Assembly (NCBI GenBank): GCA_024345305.1
Contig: BRON01000015.1
Span: 868,001 to 932,000 of the forward strand
Direction of reading: 5' to 3'
DNA: 64,000 bases
Origin: Mrakia gelida
Lineage: Eukaryota; Basidiomycota; Tremellomycetes; Cystofilobasidiales; Mrakiaceae
The notes under the pieces are model-generated. The model made no database searches. It worked only from the letters and a program-made list of their open reading frames with translations, and had not been told where the DNA came from. Every line of letters starts with the position of its first letter. The stretch's first letter is position 1. The position numbers and the translations under genes were made by a program. Positions 56,719-64,000 of the stretch are shown piece by piece.

Positions 56719-58452
56719 ATGTCGTAAGTCTTACTATCCGTCTCCCCGAGCTGTCCCAAGTCGTCCAGAGCTAACACTAGTTCTTTCCCTTCCCTCGTTG
56801 ACCTCGTTCCCTCCTCCCTCCCTCCTCTCCCTCTCTCCAGCTTCTCCTCCCCCGAACTCCCCTCTCACGTCAAGACCGTCCTCGTCACTGGAGCTGGGTA
56901 CGTACCATCTCTTTCTGCTTTTATCTTCATCGTTCTCGCTGACATTGTGCTCCTCGTTCTCCTCCCGCAGAGGTTTCCTCGGTCAACTCATCCTCGCCTC
57001 CCTCGTCAAGTCGCACCCGACCGTTCAGCTCATCGCAACCGATATCCACCCTCCTCGAATCCCAGCTGGTCTCTCCTCCTCAGAGTCAAAGCTCATCACT
57101 TCCCTCGCTGCTGATTTGGGAGACGAGAGCTCCATCGCTACTCTTTTCGAAGGAAAGAAGGTCGACCTCGTCTTTGCGCTTCATGGAATCATGAGCGGAG
57201 GGTCGGAGAGTGATTTCGAGCTCGGGTACAGAGGTTGGTTGCTCCCTCTTCTCCCTATACGGTAGTATACCTCTTGGGTTGTAGACGATGGAGCTGACTT
57301 CGGGTTTGCTTTCGTTCTGATCAGTCAACGTCGACTCTCATGTCTCCCTCCTCAAGTACACCACCAAGCACTCGAAGCTCGAGCGAGCTGGTCTCCCCGC
57401 TGTCGTCTACGTCTACGCTTCCTCGCAAGCTGTCTACGGTGGACCCAAGTGTCTTCCTGAGGCTGTTGTTGATCCCGAGTAAGTTTTTTTCACCTCGAAC
57501 GAGCCAAGAATGAGCTCGTACTGACTTTCGTCTCGTTCGTGATTCTAGTTCCACTCCCCTCTTCCCCGAGAGCTCTTACGGAGTGAGCAAGGCCATCGTC
57601 GAGCTCTACGTTTACGACTACTCTCGACGAGGATTCGTGGATGGTCGAATCTTGAGGCTCCCTACTGTCTGCGTTCGATCTGGAGTGAGTTCGTCGTCGT
57701 CGTCGCGTCAAGGCGTCCCCTCCCTCTCACTCTCGCTGACCGATTCTCTCCTTTGTTTTGCACAGCTCCCCTCCTCCGCCGCCTCCTCCTTCATCTCAGG
57801 ACTCGTCCGAGAACCCCTCAACGGCCAGGTCTCCGTCTGCCCCGTCGCCGACTCGCCTGAGGATCCCAACATGGATTCCCTCGGAGTTCACGTCACTTCC
57901 GTTAAGACTGTGAGTTCTCCCACCTCCCCCTTCTCTCCCTCCCAACTTTCCTCTGACCCTTTTTTTTGTTGGGTCCGTTGTCGTTCCTCTCAGGTCGTCA
58001 AAAACATCATCTTCAGCTCCACCGTCCCAGCTTCCAAGTTCCCCGCTCACTCTCGAACGATCAACCTGCCCGGTATTACCACGACCCCTAGGAAGATCAT
58101 CGAGGCGTTGGTCAAGGTTGGAGGAGAGGATAAGAGGAAGTTTGTGGAGTACAAGAGGGATGCTCAGGTCAGTTTTCTCCCTTCGTTTCGCCGCGAGCGA
58201 ACGCATCAAACGCGTCCTTTCGTTTCGCTGACTCCCCCCCCCCCCCCCCCCCCCATCCCCCCCCCACCCTTTTACCCTCTCCCACCTTCGTTACAACATC
58301 AGGTCCTCGCCATCACCGCCCACTGGCCCGGAGGGTTCGACCCTTCGTACGCTCTCTCGCTTGGCTTCGGACAGGACGATCCCGAGACGGGATTCGTGAC
58401 GGCTTCGCAGACTTTCAAGGAGGAGTTGGAGGCTGCTGCTGCTTCCAAGTAG
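56719..58452 (+). CDS. NAD-dependent epimerase/dehydratase, D-erythronate dehydrogenase-like
   Basis: It is similar to DenD-type extended SDRs, which oxidise D-erythronate in bacteria; the substrate here is inferred. Eight exons join exactly: 56719-56723, 56841-56897, 56971-57233, 57325-57478, 57549-57684, 57766-57909, 57994-58167 and 58303-58452, giving 360 residues. The first coding exon is only 5 nt (ATGTC). The cofactor motif is VLVTGAGGFLGQ; DLVFALHGIMSGGSESDFELGYRVNVD, then VYASSQAVYGG, the catalytic SSYGVSKA (YxxxK), DYSRRGFVDGRILRLPTV and FISGLVREPLNGQ match the family in order. The C-terminus has ITAHWPGGFDPSYALSLGF. The last intron contains a 21-C homopolymer. Confidence 0.88.
58234..58254. 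repeat. Poly-C homopolymer (about 21 C) in the last intron of the DenD-like gene
   Basis: An uninterrupted C run follows the CTGAC branch site and is separated by AT from a further run of nine C. It sits between branch point and acceptor. Confidence 0.8.
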
Positions 58453-58738
58453 ATACGCATTCAGGTTCGAGTGTGTGTTTCTATCTTCTCGGGCTCGTGA
58501 CTCCTATTTTGCTTGTATCATGAGTCTTGTTTGCTTTCGAGTTCTCTCGACGAGACGAAAGAGGGAACGTCGCGAGCGAGAGAAGAAGGGTCATGATCGT
58601 GAAGAAACAGGATAGCAGAGGGGTTACAAACGACAAGAGACTATGAAAACACGAAAGGCGAAAACCAAAGACGGGTAGACTGACGAAGGGAAGAGATGAG
58701 AAGGAGAGAGACGCGTCGTCGCGCGTCGTCGAGCCGTC

Positions 58739-60471
58739 TCAGTTCCCACCCTTCCTCCCCTTCTTGTTCCTCCCAGCTCCAGCCTTGACGCAATCGGGAC
58801 AGAACCAGGTTTCCGGAAGGGGATCTTCGACGTCGACGCACTTGACGTGGAACTGCGAAAGAGAGCGAGAAGGAACGGTGAGATTAGCGAGGGTTCGAGC
58901 GAGAAAAGAGGAGAGTGGGAGGAAGGGGTGAAACGACGAACCCATTCGATCTTGCAGTGCTGATTGTCGCATCCGACCATCTGCGAGGAGGAGTGGGAGG
59001 GAAAGAAGAGTGGGGGTCAGTCGTTGGGAAGGGACGAGAACGAGACGAGAAGGGAAGGGGAGTGGACGCGAAACGAGAAGCAGGCAGGACTCGAACTCAC
59101 CTCCCCGAAACTCTTCTGCCGACAGAAACAGTACGGCGTGTTGTCCTCTGCCCCATCGTCCTCCTCCGCTTCCGCCAGTTCCTCCTCCACCACCTCTGGC
59201 GTCCTCGCTCTCTTCTGAGGTCTCCCAACGTGAGCCTGAGCCTGACGCTGCTGCTGCTGAACGGGTTGTTGCTGCTGCTGCTGCTGTTGTTGAAGCTGCA
59301 GGTTGGGAGTCGAGGAGGAGGAGGAGTTCTGGTGATGATGTTGATGTTGATGCTGGTGCTGGTGACCTTGAGGGAGGTAGGCGGATGGGATCTGAGGGGG
59401 AGGGAGGTACTGGTGCGCGAGAGGTTGAGGGTAGAAGGAGGCTGCTGGGATGGAGGTGGTGAGAGGGGAGGAGGTTGAAGGGGGGTGGAGGGCGTTGAGA
59501 CGACGTTCTGAGGAGAGGGGGAAAAAGGGGGTGGTTAGTTTATATGCGAGGATGGAAGAAGACCGGGAAGGACTGACTCTTGTTCTGTCCATCCATCCCA
59601 AAGCTATCAACGAGTCGTTGACCCACTCCGTTCGCTCCTCCCATTCCTCCTCCACCACTCCCACTCGCTCCGCCTCCAGCACCACCGCTCCCACCACTGA
59701 CACTCCCTCTCCCCGACGCTCCCGCTCCAACGATGACGATGCTGCTTCCTGGTCCAGGAGCTCCAGCGACTCCAGGGATGATGGGAAGAGGTGGGACGGG
59801 CACTCCTCCCAGATCGGCGACCTTCCCCAACACCTCGAGTTCGAGCTTCTTGACGTGTTTAGTCATGAGTCCTACGAGTCGTTCCGAGAGGAGGACCTTC
59901 TCTGCCTGCATGGCCGCTAGTTTGTCGAACTCTGATGTGATCTTTGGGAGGGTTGCTGCTTCTTTAGGGTAAGGCGTCCAGGCGGGGAGCGAGTTTCGGA
60001 CGTGCTTGAGGATGGAAGAGGTTCGGTTCGAGAGTCGGAGAGTGAGTTCTAGTGGGAGCGAGGAAGGGAACAGTAGGAGGTCAGCGTGCGAGCGAGAAGA
60101 AGAAGAAGATAGATGGTAGGAGGAAAGGAAGGCGAGGACGAGTCGTTCGAACGAATCGATGAGCTCGACTCGACCTTGTCCGTCCTTCCTTCTCCCTCCC
60201 TCCCTCCTCTCTCGAGGCGTACAAGGATGTATGAACGAACCTTGACATCTCTCCTCCTTGGTTCTGATCTCTCCTAGTAGATGAGCGACCTCAGCGGGAA
60301 GGTTGTCGAGACCTGAACGAGCGAAGGGAAAGAAGAAGGAGCGAGTCTGTCAGCTTCGAGTCCCCTTCCCTCTTGTTCCCACCTCTCCTCCTGCCCGTCT
60401 CCTCGTACGAAAAGTATAGATCCCTCACCTGATATGAACTCCTGAGCTACCAAAGCTGCTTCTTCTGCCAT
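58739..60471 (-). CDS. ING-family chromatin protein with PHD finger
   Basis: ING proteins target histone acetyltransferase or deacetylase complexes to H3K4me3. The start MAEEAALVAQEF leads into the ING domain: LDNLPAEVAHLLGEIRTKEERC, then SEFDKLAAMQAEKVLLSERLVGLMTKHVKKLE. A Gly-rich linker with GSGGGGMGG follows, then a His/Gln repeat (HQHQHQHQHHH) and a poly-Gln run (about 9 Gln), then basic RPQKRARTPE. The C-terminal PHD finger is complete: YCFCRQKSFGEMVGCDN, HCKIEWFHVKC and WFCPDC, a C4HC3 set, with aromatic cage residues (Y before CFC and W before FHVKC). It ends with a basic patch RNKKGRKGGN. The long linker resembles Pho23 more than Yng1/Yng2, but I cannot decide the paralogue. Confidence 0.9.
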
Positions 60472-60630
60472 TTTAAAAGATGGATGGGTGATGTGAATCC
60501 CTCTGTGGTGGTCGTTGAGCGCAACCCTCCTCCCTCCCCCTCCCCTTTCTCTCAAGGGCGGAGTAAGGAAACTGGGCTAATCAGAAACGAAAGTTGACTA
60601 CAAACGACCACCCTCTTCCTCCTCGCTCCG

Positions 60631-62823
60631 ATGGCAGTTCTTCCCACTCCCCCCGGTCCTGCTACTACTGCGACGGCTTCTTCTTCTGCTGCTGCTGCTG
60701 GGAAGAGGAAGCGAAACCCGACTTCCATGTACGAAGGAGGAGACGAGAACGACGACGACGGATATCAGCAGGAGGAGGACGAGGTGAGCTCGACCTTCCC
60801 TCCCTCCTCGTCTCTCTCTCCCCTTTTCCTCCCAAACGCTGATAGACGCTTCGTTGGCGATCATCCAGGACGACGTTAAAGGAAAGGGTAAAGGGAAGGG
60901 TAAAGCCAAGAGGGCTAAAGCTACCAAGAAGGAGGTCAAGGTAAGTTCCCTTCCTTTGTCGGAGTGCGGGAGGAGAGAGAAGCTCGACGGTCGCTCGTCC
61001 ATCTTCTTCGCTTCGTTTTCTGGTACTTGTAGGAGCCCGAAGAGAAGAGGATGGCTCGATTCAGGAAGGCTTGTCCCAAGTCTGTTATGGAGAGAGGTTC
61101 GTCCTTTCGTTCGTTCGAGGGAGGGAAAGAGAGAGCGTCGACTGGGAGCTGATCTTGCTCGCTCGACACCATCTCCTCCTCCCTTTCCCTTTGCTCCTCT
61201 CTTCGTTCCCCTCCTCGCTTCGACTTCCACTTTAACCGCAGCCGATCGAGTCAGGTCTCAACGAATGTTCTTGGTCGACAGAACGAGGGAGGGAGATGAG
61301 TTGATGGAGGAGTTCAAGATCCTTGGGGTAAGCTCCTCGACGGGTCGACGCACTCGAGCGTCTTCTCCCATCCCTACCTGAGCTGATCGGCTCTTCTCTT
61401 TTCGCAGTCCACGGGAAACGTCTACACCATCGTGACTCCTAAGCTCTCCCTCGCCTCGCTATCAGCTTTGAGAGGAGTGCTCGACTGCTTTGCTCGACCC
61501 TCTCCTGATCCTCTTCCCGTCGCTGAGCTTTCGCTTTCTTTGCTCTTTTAGACCATCGGTCTCACCCCTACCTGCTCCTGCCCCGACTCAGCCAAGAACG
61601 GAACCTGCAAACACATAATCTTCGCCTTCCTCAAGGTCCTCTGCGCTCCCATCGAGTCCACTGTCTGTTCGTGTTCTTTTCCTGTCGTCTTCCTCTTCTT
61701 CCTCTCTCCCCGAAACTCACTACCTCCTTGCCCGTTGTCTTACTTGCCGCCAGGGTACCAAAAAGCTCTCCTCGCCACTGAACTCGCCGACGTCTTCGCT
61801 GCCGCTCCTCCCAACCCCGTCGCGTCCGCTCTCGCTTCCGCTGGCGTTCGACAAGCTTACAGGAAGGCTGAGGGAATGGAAGGCGATGCAGACAAGTTCG
61901 GAAACTTGAAGGGGATGGGTGGGGTTGCTGAGAAGAAGATGCCCGAGGAGGGTGATGGTGAGTTGTCGAGCTTCGGTCGGTTGACGCGAGGGAGGAGGAG
62001 GACGCGACGACGAGCTGATCTCTTCCCCTTGTTCTTCTTCTCTTTCTCTTCGCTCGCAATCGAATCAACAGACTGCCCCATCTGCTACGACGATCTCTTG
62101 GCTACGGATCCTGCTCTCACGTTCTGCCTCGCTCCTGGAGGTTGCGGTCGAGGTGAGCTTTTTCTGTCTTCGCTCGAGTCGTCGTTCCTCGCGCTCGTCG
62201 TCGCCTCTGACTCTTCTTCCTCCCTCTCCCCGCATCAGCTCTCCACAACGAATGCCTCGGACAGTGGATCAGGACTCAGAAGGGTCTCGGAAAGGAGGTT
62301 ACCTGCGTTTGGTGCAGAGCGGCTTGGTCGTCGACGGCTGGAGCGGGAGGTCAGACTCTCGGTGGAGGAGGAGCGTCGTCTTCTCAGGGAGGAATCTAGT
62401 GAGTCTTTCCTCTTCTTTTCTCTAGACCGATTTGCTCCGTATCTTTCGATGGTGGAACGACGGGTTGAACTGACGCCCCTCTTCTCTCGTCTCCCTTGTC
62501 CAGCACCAACCTCGCCGCCGAAGCAGGCATGAGCTCCACTCGAGACGTCTCGAGCTACTAGTGAGTCTTCCCTCACTCCCTCGTTCACCACACCCACCTC
62601 TCTCCCTCGCTAACACCTCGTTATCTCTCGCCCTCTCTCTCCAGCATGGGTCCTCGACGGTTCGTCGCGTCGTGCCCTGCAGCGCTCGCCTCCTCCTTTG
62701 CTCGTTCGCTCGTCCTCTGACTCGCCTTCTTCCCCCTTTTATTCCTCTCGCAGAGGCGAATCCTACAACAGCTACACCATCTCCCAACGATCTCAGTCCT
62801 ACCAGAACGGAGGCGGATACTGA
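60631..62823 (+). CDS. SWIM zinc-finger and RING-finger protein, probable E3 ligase
   Basis: The N-terminus (MAVLPTPPGP, GKRKRNPTS, acidic DENDDDGYQQEED) precedes EEKRMARFRKACPKSVMER and RVRSQRMFLVDRTREGDELMEEFKILG. The SWIM finger is CSCPDSAKNGTCKH (CxCxnCxH) followed by FAFLKVL. The RING finger is CPICYDDLL, then FCLAPGGCGRALHNECLGQW and VTCVWCRAAW. The C-terminus is Ser/Gly/Tyr-rich and ends QNGGGY. Exons from 61033 on join in phase (61033-61096, 61242-61327, 61408 onward). The junction between exon 1 (60631-60783) and exon 2 (60846-60940) is one base out of phase for the obvious protein reading; see findings. Such SWIM-RING proteins are frequent in basidiomycetes; the substrate is unknown. 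Confidence 0.82.
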
Positions 62824-63809
62824 ACGACCTCGTCTCTGATCCCTCGGTTTCTTCGCTGGTACTTCTTCTCGCACGTCTCGTTTCGCTTTTCAACACTCGC
62901 TGGTCAAATATCTAGTCATCTCGCTTTCTCCTCGACACCGTACTCTCTTCTTCTCTCTGTACTGTAGTCTTTCTCGCTTTCCCTCATCGTCCGCTCTCGC
63001 CTGTCTCTTCGCCGTCCTTCTCTTTCGTGTTCTTTTTTTCGCCTCTCGTTTTTTTTCTCGTTACGATCTCTTCACGACTTTCTCCTCCTTTCTCTGCGTG
63101 CGTCATGCGTTGACGGAAAAGAGAGAAAAAGAGAGCGCGGCTCGGAGTCGGAGTTGGGGGAGCAGGATGTTGAGTTGAGAGCGAGCGAGAAGGTATGGGA
63201 AAGAAGGGAGGGAGAGAGAGTAGGGGGTTGTAAGTAGTACGCTTCTGCTTCTCTGTCGTTTAGTACATGGTAGGAGCAGGAGGGCAACTCCGATCTCGCG
63301 ATAGTGCTGCCGGGCGGAAGCGCTTGTTTTGTTTTCACTTCACTTCCCTGGGTCCCTCTCGCAGTCTGTTTGTAGCCACACTCGACGCCTCTTCTTCGCA
63401 AAAGGACTCGAACGAATCCACCTAGCCGGTTCAAATCTGCTACCTCATGTAGCATACCTAGATGCATCTCAGCCTGCGTTGGGTCGAGTTCAGGTACCTC
63501 TGACTTTCCCCTTTCCCCTCCCTTCTCGTCTTTCCTCTTTCAGGACCCTGAGCGCTTTTCTTTTATCCGGAAGCGAAACATCTTTCTTCTTCGGCTGCTC
63601 CAGGTCTCGCTCTCTTTGTGGAAGAGCCTTAAACATCGACCAACCGATCGGTGGCGGCGTGAACGTCGATTCGAGGACGAGGCGTTTCGTCCTTTTCTTT
63701 CACGCCCACGCTTTCCAAACAGTTCCCTGAACCTGACTTTTCGTTGTCTCCCACCCAACACCCACCTCCTCCCGTCTCTAATAGACCTCCCAGCTCTCCA
63801 TCCTCATCA
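62824..63809. promoter_or_regulatory. Intergenic region upstream of the secreted protein gene
   Basis: The first part is the 3' region of the SWIM-RING gene, with T-rich runs near 63028-63055. The second part is the promoter of the gene starting at 63810. A GGTTCAAATC sequence at 63429 resembles a B box, but no tRNA folds around it. Confidence 0.4.
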
Positions 63810-64000
63810 ATGCTCTTCACTCAGCAACCAGGTCGACTCTTTGCCCTCGCGATCCTCCTCGCTTCTTCTCCACCCACCCACGCTGGCTACGTGAGACCAC
63901 AAGCTCTCCAAGCTCGTGCGTCGAGCTCTTCATACGTCTGCAACAACCCAGCTCAGGCGTGAGTACTAGTACTTCTCTCCTTTTCTTCCTAATCGATCCT
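63810..64000 (+). CDS. N-terminus of a secreted protein (3' truncated by window edge)
   Basis: The first exon runs 63810-63958 to a GTGAGT donor. The encoded N-terminus has a classical signal peptide: basic QPGRLF, hydrophobic ALAILLASS, and a cleavage region near THAGY. The mature start reads VRPQALQARASSSSYVCNN. An in-frame ATG at 63744 would place a Pro/Ser-rich stretch before the signal, so the later start is preferred. The rest lies outside the window; no family can be assigned. Confidence 0.6.

Noticed and set aside
63395..63470. Possible tRNA around GGTTCAAATC
   Set aside because: The T-stem bases do not pair, and no D or anticodon arm is present on either strand.

Overview
The window is nuclear DNA of a basidiomycete fungus, most likely a GC-rich, intron-dense yeast of the Pucciniomycotina (Microbotryomycetes / red-yeast type). 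The assignment is inferred from gene architecture and protein similarity, not from a search. Almost every gene is broken by several short introns with GTGAGT or GTTCGT donors, a GCTGAC/CTGAC branch site and a CAG/TAG acceptor. The proteins are fungal (MAD1, LCL2, MKK1/2, SRK1/RCK2, Zn2Cys6). There are no operons; neighbours are divergent, convergent or tandem with 0.2-1.9 kb spacers.

Layout. 1-9.5 kb: the tail of an unknown gene, the spindle-checkpoint gene MAD1, a TPR-SET protein and the splicing factor SAF4/CCDC130. 9.9-19.2 kb: a four-pass membrane protein, a cell-wall-integrity type MAP kinase kinase and a locus whose exons I could not resolve. 19.3-26.7 kb: a short-chain dehydrogenase, LCL2, RNase H2 subunit C and a Zn2Cys6 factor with its DNA-binding domain at the extreme C-terminus. 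27.4-32.4 kb: QCR2 (complex III core) and DOM34/Pelota (ribosome rescue). 32.4-41.3 kb: one of two paralogous mitochondrial-type genes, the SRK1/RCK2 kinase, and two inverted copies of a conserved 90-nt element that look like Pol III transcription units. 41.3-49.8 kb: an AGTRAP-like membrane protein, an unknown protein, an NmrA-like protein and PUS7 with an inserted RGG domain. 49.8-64 kb: the second mitochondrial paralogue, tRNA-Ala(AGC), a membrane/coiled-coil protein, a DenD-like dehydrogenase, an ING/PHD chromatin protein, a SWIM-RING protein and the start of a secreted protein.

The genes are unrelated housekeeping functions (checkpoint, splicing, signalling, RNA modification, respiration, chromatin) and do not form a pathway. 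The most unusual signals are the inverted structured repeat pair, an in-frame TAG inside the TPR-SET gene that may be a 21-nt intron, an AT-AG intron, the RGG insertion and overlapping uORF of PUS7, and two long introns. Exon boundaries were derived by hand from splice consensus and phase. Where phases close exactly (MAD1, SAF4, MKK1, PUS7, DenD, LCL2, the two mitochondrial paralogues) they are fairly secure; elsewhere only gene ends are given.
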